Shown: one piece after another, positions 1 to 5,239 of the stretch
Layout: each line of letters begins with the position of its first letter
How positions within the stretch are numbered: the first letter of the stretch is position 1
NCBI GenBank assembly: GCA_948902155.1
Contig: CAQVQZ010000149.1
Location: forward strand, 1 to 5,239
Length of the DNA stretch: 5,239 bases
Source of the DNA: an uncultured Oscillibacter sp.
GTDB lineage: Bacteria; Bacillota_A; Clostridia; Oscillospirales; Oscillospiraceae
Direction of reading: 5' to 3'
The notes under the pieces: model-generated
Told to the model about the DNA's origin: nothing
Database searches by the model: none
What the model saw: the letters and a program-made list of their open reading frames with translations, nothing else
Position numbers and translations under genes: made by a program

Positions 1-1
1 G

Positions 2-1012
2 ACCATGAGCTACACCATCGACGTCTACCGCCGGGACGCGCCGGTCCAGCGGAACATCGTGGACTTCGGCGCTTACGTGACCCTGTTCCCCCAGCTGATC
101 GCCGGGCCCATCGTCAAGTACAAGACCGTGGCGGCGGCGCTGGTGGAGCGGACCGTCGCCTCGGAGGATTTTGCCCAGGGCGCGTGCCGCTTCACCGTGG
201 GCCTTGCAAAAAAGGTCCTCCTGGCCAACGCCGCCGGGGCGCTGTGGGAGGACTGCCTGGGGACCCAGGCCGCCGGGGCGCTGACCTTCGCCGGGGGCTG
301 GACGGGCCTCCTGGCCTTCGGCTTCCAGATCTATTTCGACTTCTCCGGCTATTCCGACATGGCCATCGGCCTGGGCCGGATGCTGGGCTTCCGCTTTGAC
401 GAGAACTTCGACCACCCCTATCTCTCCGCCTCCGTCGGGGAGTTCTGGCGGCGGTGGCACATGTCCCTGACCTCCTGGTTTCGGGAGTACCTCTATTTCC
501 CCCTGGGCGGGAGCCGGGCCGGGCGGGCCAAGACCCTGCGGAACCTGCTCATCGTCTGGTTCTGCACCGGCTTCTGGCACGGGGCCAGCTGGAATTTCAT
601 CCTCTGGGGCCTCTACTTCGCCCTGTGGATCATCCTGGAACGCTTCGTGTTCCGGGACCTGCTGGCCCGGACGCCCCTGTGGCTCAAGCGGTGTTATACT
701 CTGCTGGTGGTCTTTGTGGGCTGGGGCCTCTTCGCCATGGAGGACCTGGGGGTCTGCGGTCGCTATCTGTCGGTCTGCTTTGGAAGCGGCCCGCTGTGGA
801 GCGCCCTGGACGGCTACCGCCTGCGGGGCTATGCCGTGACGCTCCTGCTCCTGGCCCTGGGGTCCACCACCCTGGCCGTGGACCTGTGGGCCAGGGTCCC
901 GGAGCGGGGCCGCAGGGTGCTGACGCCCCTGCTGATGGTGGCGGGCCTGATCCTCTCCACCGCCTATCTGGTGGACGGCAGCTATAATCCGTTTTTGTAT
1001 TTCCGATTTTAA
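2..1012 (+). CDS. MBOAT-family O-acyltransferase (AlgI/DltB-like), 5'-truncated by window edge
   Basis: Polytopic membrane acyltransferase, expected to accept an acyl (usually acetyl) group on the cytoplasmic side and pass it across the membrane for O-acylation of a surface or exported polysaccharide. The frame is open from base 2. The first ATG, at 5, lies inside the family's conserved FxxMSYxIDVYR segment, so the true start is upstream; AlgI-like proteins are usually about 460-520 residues and 335 are seen from this Met. Counting from it, LFPQLIAGPIVKY lies at 27-39, FDFSGYSDMAIGLGRMLGF at 111-129 and FWRRWHMSLTSWFREYLYFP at 147-166, which carries conserved His152. WHGASWNF at 191-198 carries the second conserved His192. 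Hydrophobic segments follow at about 199-213, 231-244, 277-292 and 308-322. The stop TAA overlaps the aaggagg ribosome site of the next gene, so the two are co-transcribed. The substrate cannot be read from sequence; alginate itself is unlikely in this background. Confidence 0.93.
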   Translation, partial: TMSYTIDVYRRDAPVQRNIVDFGAYVTLFPQLIAGPIVKYKTVAAALVERTVASEDFAQGACRFTVGLAKKVLLANAAGALWEDCLGTQAAGALTFAGGWTGLLAFGFQIYFDFSGYSDMAIGLGRMLGFRFDENFDHPYLSASVGEFWRRWHMSLTSWFREYLYFPLGGSRAGRAKTLRNLLIVWFCTGFWHGASWNFILWGLYFALWIILERFVFRDLLARTPLWLKRCYTLLVVFVGWGLFAMEDLGVCGRYLSVCFGSGPLWSALDGYRLRGYAVTLLLLALGSTTLAVDLWARVPERGRRVLTPLLMVAGLILSTAYLVDGSYNPFLYFRF

Positions 1013-1024
1013 GGAGGCGGCGGC

Positions 1025-2149
1025 ATGACAAAGGGATACAGCCGGTTTCTCACGGCGTGCTTCTGCGTATTTTTGGGCGGGCTGCTGCTCTGGCACGTTT
1101 TGCTGCCGGACCGGGAGCGCTCGGAGGTGGAGAACCGCACCCTGGCCCAGGCCCCGGCCTTCTCCTGGAAGGCCCTGCGGGACGGAAGCTTCACCGAGGC
1201 GGCGGAGGAATATTTCGCCGACCAGTTCCCCCTCCGGGACCAGTGGACCGGCGTGAAGGCCCGGACGGAGCAGCTTCTGGGCAAGCGGGAGTTCAAAAAC
1301 GTCTACCTCTGCGGGCACTCCCTGATTGCCAAGGTGGACCCGCCCCAGGACGGCCTGGAGGCGAAAAACCTGCATTATGTTGCCCGCCTGGCGGAATCCG
1401 CCGGGGTCCCGGTGTACCTGGGCCTCATCCCCTCGGCGGCGGAAATCCGGCGGGACCGCCTCCCCAGGGGCGCGGAGAGCTGGGATCAGACATCCTATAT
1501 CACCCAGGGGGCGGAGCTGGAGGGAACGGATCCCGTCGACTTCCTCACCCCCCTCCGGGAACACGCCGGAGAGGACATTTTTTATCGCACCGACCACCAC
1601 TGGACCACCCTGGGGGCCTATTACGGCTATACCGCCCTGATGGAGGCCCTGGGCCGGGGAGCGGAGGTCCTGGAGCAGGAGGCGTTCGAGCCCTGGCTTG
1701 AATCTAATGTCTATGAGTTCCAGGGTACGCTGTACTCCCAGTCCGGCGTCCACTGGCTCCCTCCGGACGTCATCGAGTTCTGGGTGCCGGACGAGGGCTT
1801 TGAGGTCACCTCCTGGCGGAACGGGACTCCTCAGGCTTCCACGCTATACGACCTGTCCAAGCTCCAGACCAAGGACAAATACTCCGTCTTCCTGGGGGGC
1901 AACCAGCCCCTGTGCGTCATCCGAAACCCCGAGGGAACGGGAAAACTGCTGATTATCCGGGACTCCTATTCCGACGCCCTGGCCCCCTTCCTGGCCCTGC
2001 ACTTCGAGGAGGTCCACCTGCTGGACCCCCGATACTACCGCTACTCCGCCGCCCAGTACGCCCGGGAGAACGAAATCGACCAAATCGCCGTGGTGTACAG
2101 CGTGCCCAACTTCATCACGGACCGGAATTTGGTGCTGCTGACGCAGTAA
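1025..2149 (+). CDS. DHHW-family protein (AlgX/AlgJ-like SGNH-type O-acetylation partner)
   Basis: Probable extracytoplasmic partner of the preceding MBOAT protein, expected to transfer the exported acetyl group to a glycan. The 374-residue product starts with a short charged N-terminus and a hydrophobic segment at about 9-27, an uncleaved signal anchor or signal peptide. ENRTLAQAP at 36-44 is the usual opening of the family. The name-giving DHHW is at 190-193 (YRTDHHWTTLGAYYGY), matching the D-x-H-W pattern of AlgX/AlgJ catalytic Asp and His. A late IRDSYSDALAPFL block at 311-323 supplies the likely nucleophile Ser314, by analogy with GDSxS motifs; this assignment is inferred. The ATG is set by aaggagg at 1011-1017, eight bases upstream and overlapping the stop of the MBOAT gene, which supports translational coupling. 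The final TAA is shared with the edge of a palindromic repeat element, so the native 3' end may have been altered slightly. Confidence 0.92.
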   Translation: MTKGYSRFLTACFCVFLGGLLLWHVLLPDRERSEVENRTLAQAPAFSWKALRDGSFTEAAEEYFADQFPLRDQWTGVKARTEQLLGKREFKNVYLCGHSLIAKVDPPQDGLEAKNLHYVARLAESAGVPVYLGLIPSAAEIRRDRLPRGAESWDQTSYITQGAELEGTDPVDFLTPLREHAGEDIFYRTDHHWTTLGAYYGYTALMEALGRGAEVLEQEAFEPWLESNVYEFQGTLYSQSGVHWLPPDVIEFWVPDEGFEVTSWRNGTPQASTLYDLSKLQTKDKYSVFLGGNQPLCVIRNPEGTGKLLIIRDSYSDALAPFLALHFEEVHLLDPRYYRYSAAQYARENEIDQIAVVYSVPNFITDRNLVLLTQ

Positions 2150-2310
2150 GAACCTGTATTCATAACCGAGGGGTGCTGGCTGAGCGAGGGATTTTGCCTC
2201 TAATCGAGGCAAATTTTCTCCGCGGGCTGACGCCCGGGGAGAAAATTTAACGAAGAGTGGGGGCAAAAGACCCTCTCAGACAGCGTCACTCGGTTGTGAA
2301 TACAGGTTCT
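2149..2310. mobile_element. MITE-like palindromic element at the stop codon of the DHHW gene
   Basis: Terminal inverted repeats of 22 bp lie at 2149-2170 and 2289-2310, starting AGAACCTGTATTCA; the only mismatch is T2163 against G2296, which can wobble-pair in RNA. The pairing continues inward: 2172-2184 with 2275-2287 (imperfect), AGGG 2187-2190 with CCCT 2271-2274, and TTTTGCC 2192-2198 with 2262-2268. Two internal hairpins also exist: 2193-2213 (8-bp stem) and 2211-2248 (17-bp stem with one mismatch, TGAC loop). TAA occurs at 2147-2149 and again at 2310-2312, consistent with a 3-bp target duplication around a 160-bp core. There is no room for a transposase, so if mobile it must be non-autonomous. 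It may also act as a terminator or mRNA-stabilising structure for the upstream pair. Element identity and mobility are inferred; the symmetry is seen directly. Confidence 0.8.
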
Positions 2311-2329
2311 AAGGTGAAAAAGTCCGTCC

Positions 2330-2366
2330 AAGCCCGCCGAAAAGTGCCTTCGGCGGGCTTGCTTTT
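2330..2366 (+). terminator. Intrinsic (rho-independent) terminator between DHHW gene and fumC
   Basis: A perfect 12-bp GC-rich stem, AAGCCCGCCGAA at 2330-2341 and TTCGGCGGGCTT at 2349-2360, encloses a 7-nt loop and is followed by GCTTTTCG. The T-tract is short, so termination may be partial, but position and symmetry are typical. It would end transcripts of the MBOAT-DHHW pair after they pass through the palindromic element. Confidence 0.8.
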
Positions 2367-2387
2367 CGTCCCCCGCGCCGTTATAAT
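2359..2387 (+). promoter_or_regulatory. Predicted sigma-A-type promoter for fumC
   Basis: A perfect TATAAT at 2382-2387 is preceded, at an exact 17-bp spacing, by TTGCTT at 2359-2364, a weak -35 that keeps the TTG. The -35 lies on the last bases of the terminator stem and its T-tract, so terminator and promoter overlap. The predicted start is near 2394, giving a leader of about 65 nt. Within that leader CGTTTCCG at 2396-2403 can pair with CGGAAAACG at 2421-2429 with one bulge, a weak hairpin. Confidence 0.65.
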
Positions 2388-2459
2388 AAAGAAACCGTTT
2401 CCGAAAATCCCTCCGCATCGCGGAAAACGATAAAGATAAAAAAGAAAAGAGGTACCGCC

Positions 2460-3821
2460 ATGAACGCCACCCGCGTGGAGCATGACACCATGGGAGAGAT
2501 CGCCGTCCCGGCAGAGCGCCATTGGGGCGCACAGACCCAGCGGAGCCTGGAGAACTTCAAAATCGGCGGCCAGCGCCAGCCCAGGGAGATCATCACCGCC
2601 TTCGCCTACCTGAAGGAAGCCTGCGCCAAGGCCAACGCCGCCGCGGGCAAGCTGACCCCGGAGCAGTCGGAGGCCATCGCCGCCGCCTGCCGGGAAATCC
2701 GGGCGGGGAAGTGGGACGAGGAGTTTCCCCTGGTGGTCTGGCAGACCGGCAGCGGCACCCAGACCAATATGAACGTCAACGAGGTCATCGCCCACCTGGC
2801 GGCGGACCGTGGCGTCCCCCTGCACCCCAACGACCATGTAAACGCCTCCCAGTCCAGCAATGACACCTACCCCTCCGCCCTCCACATCGCGGCGGCCCTG
2901 AGCGTAGCCCGTGAGGTGATCCCGGCGGCGGAGCGCCTGGCGGGAGCCTTCGCCAAGCTGGAATCCGCCTATCCGGACCTCATCCGCATCGGCCGGACCC
3001 ACCTCCAGGACGCCACACCCCTGCGTTTTGCCCAGGAAGTCTCCGGCTGGCGGGAACTGGTAGAGGCCCCCTGCCGGATGCTGCGGGCGGCGGAAACAGA
3101 GCTGTGCCGTTTAGCCATCGGCGGCACGGCGGTAGGCACGGGCCTGAACGCCCCCCAGGGCTACGACGAGCTGGTCTGCGCCCAGCTGCGGACCCTGACG
3201 GGCATGGACTTCCAGCCGGACCAAAACAAATTCCACGCCCTGACCAGCAAAGACGCCCTGGTTTTCGCCCACGGAGCCTTAAAAGCCCTGGCGGCAAACC
3301 TGATGAAGATCGCCAACGACATCCGCTGGCAGGCCAGCGGCCCCCGCTGCGGCATGGGCGAGCTGCACATCCCGGAAAACGAACCCGGCAGCAGCATCAT
3401 GCCCGGCAAGGTAAACCCGACCCAGTGCGAAGCGGTGACCATGACGGCGGTGCAAGTGATGGGCAACGACGCGGCCATCGGCTTCGCGGCCTCCCAAGGC
3501 AACTTCCAGCTAAACGTCTTCCTGCCCGTCTCGGCCTATAATTTCCAACTCTCCGCCCGCCTCCTCACAGACGCGATGGACTCCTTCCGCGTCCACTGCG
3601 TAGAAGGCATCACCCCCAATATAAAAAAGATGGAGCAAAATCTAAACAACTCCCTGATGCTGGTAACCTGCCTGACCCCGAAAATCGGTTATGAAAAAGC
3701 CGCCGAGTGCGCCAAGAAAGCCCTCCACGACGGCACAACCCTAAAAGAAGCCGTTCTCTCCCTAAATCTCTTAACAGCAGAAGAGTTCGATGAAACCGTA
3801 AAACCAGAAAAAATGGTTTGA
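2460..3821 (+). CDS. fumC: Class II fumarate hydratase (fumarase C)
   Basis: Cytoplasmic homotetrameric, iron-independent fumarase that interconverts fumarate and L-malate. The 453-residue product is close to the usual length of about 460. Motifs seen in order: [13 protein letters not shown] at 97-109; HPNDHVN at 122-128, matching the secondary B-site of Fum[12 protein letters not shown] at 132-142; [11 protein letters not shown] at 178-188, with active-site His181; and the superfamily signature [13 protein letters not shown] at 310-322, with the catalytic-loop Ser312, Lys317 and Asn319. The ATG at 2460 follows AGAGG at 2448-2452 at normal spacing, and homology starts at once ([21 protein letters not shown]). 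Related aspartase and argininosuccinate lyase share the fold, but the residues around these motifs are those of fumarase. It stands alone here with its own promoter. Codons in the last part (CTA, TTA, AAA, GTA) differ from the CTG/AAG-rich first half. Confidence 0.96.
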   Translation: MNATRVEHDTMGEIAVPAERHWGAQTQRSLENFKIGGQRQPREIITAFAYLKEACAKANAAAGKLTPEQSEAIAAACREIRAGKWDEEFPLVVWQTGSGTQTNMNVNEVIAHLAADRGVPLHPNDHVNASQSSNDTYPSALHIAAALSVAREVIPAAERLAGAFAKLESAYPDLIRIGRTHLQDATPLRFAQEVSGWRELVEAPCRMLRAAETELCRLAIGGTAVGTGLNAPQGYDELVCAQLRTLTGMDFQPDQNKFHALTSKDALVFAHGALKALAANLMKIANDIRWQASGPRCGMGELHIPENEPGSSIMPGKVNPTQCEAVTMTAVQVMGNDAAIGFAASQGNFQLNVFLPVSAYNFQLSARLLTDAMDSFRVHCVEGITPNIKKMEQNLNNSLMLVTCLTPKIGYEKAAECAKKALHDGTTLKEAVLSLNLLTAEEFDETVKPEKMV

Positions 3822-4012
3822 CGACCCCCATCACCCACCAACCAGAGCGACAGCGGAAAGAGAAGAAAGTCGATTCGACAAGCACCCACCCCCGTTGCAC
3901 CACGCCGCGGGAAAAAACCTTCCTATCCAAATCCCTACTATAACGCGCCCCTCGTCCCCCGCATCCCCCGTTTCACAACCGTCTTTTTCTCTTTTGGACC
4001 GCGCACGGCCCG

Positions 4013-4046
4013 TTTTCTCTTTTTCTTCGGGAAGAAAAAGAGAAAA
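4013..4046. repeat. Perfect 15-bp T-rich/A-rich hairpin downstream of fumC
   Basis: TTTTCTCTTTTTCTT at 4013-4027 and its exact complement AAGAAAAAGAGAAAA at 4032-4046 flank a CGGG loop. No T-tract follows on the + strand (TGGGGGG instead), and the stem is AT-rich, so it is not a canonical intrinsic terminator on either strand. A similar pyrimidine block, TTTTCTCTTTT, lies about 30 bp upstream (within 3983-3995) and could pair with the same right arm, giving two exclusive folds. It may serve as the fumC 3' end, as an RNA-processing structure, or be part of a dispersed repeat. Confidence 0.6.
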
Positions 4047-4062
4047 TGGGGGGTGCAATGCC

Positions 4063-4104
4063 CAGCCATCAACATGGCTGAAACCCCTGTCCACACGCGT
4101 GTGG
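4063..4104. repeat. Two adjacent small palindromes
   Basis: CAGCCAT at 4063-4069 and ATGGCTG at 4074-4080 form a perfect 7-bp stem with a CAAC loop. Ten bases later CCACACGCGTGTGG at 4091-4104 is a perfect 14-bp palindrome with no loop. The first looks like an RNA hairpin. The second is more like a DNA dyad that a dimeric regulator could bind, since as RNA it would need to open its centre to make a loop. No function is shown by the sequence. Confidence 0.45.
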
Positions 4105-4112
4105 CATTTGTG

Positions 4113-4143
4113 AATTTCGTAGATTTTATCATACTACCGAATT
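4113..4143. promoter_or_regulatory. Candidate operator dyad upstream of the his promoter
   Basis: AATTTCGTAG at 4113-4122 and CTACCGAATT at 4134-4143 form an inverted repeat matching at 8 of 10 positions, separated by an 11-bp AT-rich centre. It ends six bases before the predicted -35, where an activator or repressor could act. It does not match an operator I can name, so function is a guess. Confidence 0.3.
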
Positions 4144-4148
4144 AGCGC

Positions 4149-4177
4149 TTTACTTCGTTAAAAAACCGGAGTATACT
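4149..4177 (+). promoter_or_regulatory. Predicted sigma-A-type promoter for the hisZ-hisG gene
   Basis: TTTACT at 4149-4154 (4 of 6 to TTGACA) and TATACT at 4172-4177 (5 of 6 to TATAAT) are separated by exactly 17 bp. The expected start is near 4184, giving a leader of only about 34 nt. The leader holds a small hairpin, GGGGC 4190-4194 with GCCCC 4198-4202, just before the aaggagg ribosome site at 4205-4211. A leader this short leaves no room for a T-box or peptide attenuator. Confidence 0.7.
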
Positions 4178-4217
4178 AAGTCCATCAATGGGGCGCTGCC
4201 CCACAAGGAGGAACCCC

Positions 4218-5239
4218 ATGGAATTGGATCTGAACCTGCTGCGGCCCCAGGAGCGGCTGTCCTTACAGCTCCGCCTGCTCTACGAGGAGGCGGGCTTCCG
4301 CCACTACCGCATGGGCCGCTTCGAGGAATACGGGCTGTACCAGCAGAACCGCCGGTTTCTGGCCAGTGACCAGGTCATCACCTTTACAGACCTGGACGGC
4401 CGTCTGCTGGCCCTGAAGCCCGACGTCACCCTCTCCATCGCGAAAAACGCTCAGGTGGAGGAGGGCGGCTGCGGCCGCTTCTACTACTCCGAAAACGTCT
4501 ACCGCCCCAGCCAGGAGAGCCACACCTTTGAGGAAATCAGCCAGACGGGCCTGGAGTGCATCGGCGCGGTGGACGACGCGGTGACGGCCCAGGCGGCGTC
4601 TCTGGCCTGCCGGAGCCTGGCCCTCACCGGGCGGGACTTTGTGCTGGAGGTCAGCCACATGGGCTTTGTGGCGGGTCTGCTGGACGCTGTGGGCGCGCCG
4701 GAGCCCTTCCGCCCCTGGCTGCTGACCTGCATCCGGGACCGGAACCGCCACGAGCTGAAAACCGCCGCCGCCGAGGCGGGCCTCTCCCGCCAGGGCGCGG
4801 ACGCCCTGTGCCGCCTGGACGCCCTGGCCGGGGACTGGAAGACGGTGCTGGCGGAGGCGGAGCCCATCGCCCTCAACGCCGCCATGGGCGCGGCGCTGAC
4901 GGAGCTGCGGACGCTGTGCCAGGCCCTGGAGGACCAGAGCCTGCGTCTGGACCTGTCCCTGGTAAACGACATGGACTATTACAACGGCCTGGTCATGCAG
5001 GGCTACGTGGCGGGCCTGCCCCGGGCGGTGCTGAAGGGCGGGCGGTACGACCCCCTGGCCGATCAGTTCCGCCCCGGCGCGAAGGCCGTGGGCTTCGCCA
5101 TCTATCTGAACGAGCTGGACCGCCTGACCGACGCCCTCCCCGAGGAGGGGGAGCGGCCCATGCTGAACGTGGCCCTGCCCAAGGGCCGCCTGGGCGACAA
5201 GGTCTACAACCTCCTGGCCGGAGTGGGCTACGGCTGTCC
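4218..5239 (+). CDS. hisZ/hisG: Fused HisZ-HisG: ATP phosphoribosyltransferase regulatory domain plus start of catalytic domain (3' end outside window)
   Basis: First step of histidine biosynthesis: ATP plus PRPP to phosphoribosyl-ATP. Short-form HisG needs HisZ, a HisRS-like protein without synthetase activity, for activity and histidine feedback. ATG 4218 follows aaggagg at 4205-4211. Residues 1-314 are a full-length HisZ: LALKPDVTLSIAKNA at 64-78, the class II motif-2-like block RFYYSENVYRP at 87-97 with FEEISQTGLECIG at 104-116, VNDMDYYNGLVMQGYV at 249-264, and GGRYDPLADQF at 274-284 followed by VGFAIYLNELDRL at 291-303. With no stop, the same frame runs into MLNVALPKGRLGDKVYNLL at 315-333, the N-terminus of HisG, after a linker of only about a dozen residues. 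The frame was checked base by base from 4218 to the edge. The rest of HisG lies beyond the window. A sequencing error that removed a hisZ stop is possible but less likely. Confidence 0.9.
   Translation, partial: MELDLNLLRPQERLSLQLRLLYEEAGFRHYRMGRFEEYGLYQQNRRFLASDQVITFTDLDGRLLALKPDVTLSIAKNAQVEEGGCGRFYYSENVYRPSQESHTFEEISQTGLECIGAVDDAVTAQAASLACRSLALTGRDFVLEVSHMGFVAGLLDAVGAPEPFRPWLLTCIRDRNRHELKTAAAEAGLSRQGADALCRLDALAGDWKTVLAEAEPIALNAAMGAALTELRTLCQALEDQSLRLDLSLVNDMDYYNGLVMQGYVAGLPRAVLKGGRYDPLADQFRPGAKAVGFAIYLNELDRLTDALPEEGERPMLNVALPKGRLGDKVYNLLAGVGYGC
5143..5162 (+). promoter_or_regulatory. Possible internal ribosome-binding site and start codon for free HisG
   Basis: Within the fused frame AGGAGG at 5143-5148, embedded in a purine run at 5142-5150, lies 11 bases before the in-frame ATG at 5160, exactly where a stand-alone HisG would begin. 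It may be a relic of a former separate hisG start or may still allow some HisG to be made alone. The purines also encode Glu-Glu-Gly of the linker, so chance cannot be excluded. Confidence 0.45.

Larger units (their letters stand above)
3822..4217. other. Gene-free intergenic stretch between fumC and the his gene
   Basis: About 400 bp with no credible gene. Short frames exist on both strands, for example 3895-4113 on + and 3831-4094 on -, but they have low-complexity composition, lack convincing ribosome sites and match no family I recognise. The first part (3822-4010) is C- and A-rich on the + strand with no clear signal. The second part holds a perfect hairpin (4013-4046), two small palindromes (4063-4080 and 4091-4104), a dyad (4113-4143) and the promoter of the next gene. 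Composition is clearly lower in GC than the flanking genes. Confidence 0.7.

Noticed and set aside
230..283. 15-bp direct repeat GCCGCCGGGGCGCTG at 230-244 and 269-283 in the MBOAT gene
   Set aside because: It encodes AAGAL twice within coding sequence of extreme GC bias, so chance or minor slippage is enough to explain it.
1844..2266. Minus-strand frame of 140 codons overlapping the DHHW gene and the repeat element
   Set aside because: Composition is a shadow of the DHHW gene and its N-terminal part is translated palindrome; no family is recognisable.
2286..3002. Long open frame on the minus strand (238 codons) antisense to fumC
   Set aside because: It lies opposite the well-supported fumC frame, begins in the palindromic element and resembles no family. 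Open antisense frames are expected in GC-rich genes.
3895..4113. Plus-strand frame of 72 codons, and minus-strand frames, in the fumC-his gap
   Set aside because: Low-complexity composition, no good ribosome site and passage through a perfect hairpin suggest chance or repeat-derived frames.
3822..4217. T-box or other riboswitch leader for histidine biosynthesis
   Set aside because: No AGGGTGGNACCGCG-like element or specifier stem was seen, and the predicted start leaves a leader of only about 34 nt.
4263..4751. Minus-strand frame of 162 codons opposite hisZ
   Set aside because: It is antisense to a frame with clear HisZ motifs and has no recognisable domain.
1..5239. CRISPR array, tRNA, rRNA, transposase gene or attachment site
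   Set aside because: No regularly spaced repeats, no tRNA-like cloverleaf or rRNA segment and no transposase or integrase motif were seen on either strand.

Overview
The window is GC-rich, with strong aaggagg ribosome-binding sites, compact spacing and codons that favour G or C in third position. A DHHW-family surface-polysaccharide protein and a short-form histidine start enzyme (HisZ plus HisG) are also present. Together these point to a high-GC member of the Firmicutes, most likely a gut Clostridia/Oscillospiraceae-type bacterium. The taxon is inferred; no rRNA or other marker is present.

Layout, all genes on the + strand. (1) Positions 2-1012 hold the C-terminal two-thirds of an MBOAT O-acyltransferase of the AlgI/DltB type. 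(2) Positions 1025-2149 hold a DHHW-family protein related to AlgX/AlgJ. The two form an O-acetylation pair: the membrane protein moves acyl groups across the membrane and the exported SGNH-like partner probably places them on a surface glycan. (3) Positions 2149-2310 hold a 160-162 bp, nearly fully palindromic MITE-like element inserted exactly at the stop codon of the DHHW gene, with a TAA on each side that may be a target-site duplication. (4) Positions 2330-2387 hold an intrinsic terminator whose descending arm runs into the -35 of a promoter with a perfect TATAAT. (5) Positions 2460-3821 hold fumC, a class II fumarase with all signature motifs; its codon use drifts to A-rich codons toward the 3' end. 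(6) Positions 3822-4217 are a roughly 400 bp gene-free stretch of lower GC. It holds a perfect 15-bp hairpin, two further small palindromes, a dyad, and a convincing promoter for the next gene. (7) From 4218 to the window edge runs an open frame that encodes a complete HisZ and continues without a stop into the N-terminus of HisG.

The three units (glycan O-acetylation, fumarase, histidine biosynthesis) appear to be separate transcription units, each with its own promoter or terminator signals, rather than one pathway. The most notable points are the HisZ-HisG fusion with a possible internal start for free HisG, and the palindromic element at the stop codon of the DHHW gene. I found no RNA genes, CRISPR array, transposase gene or T-box leader.
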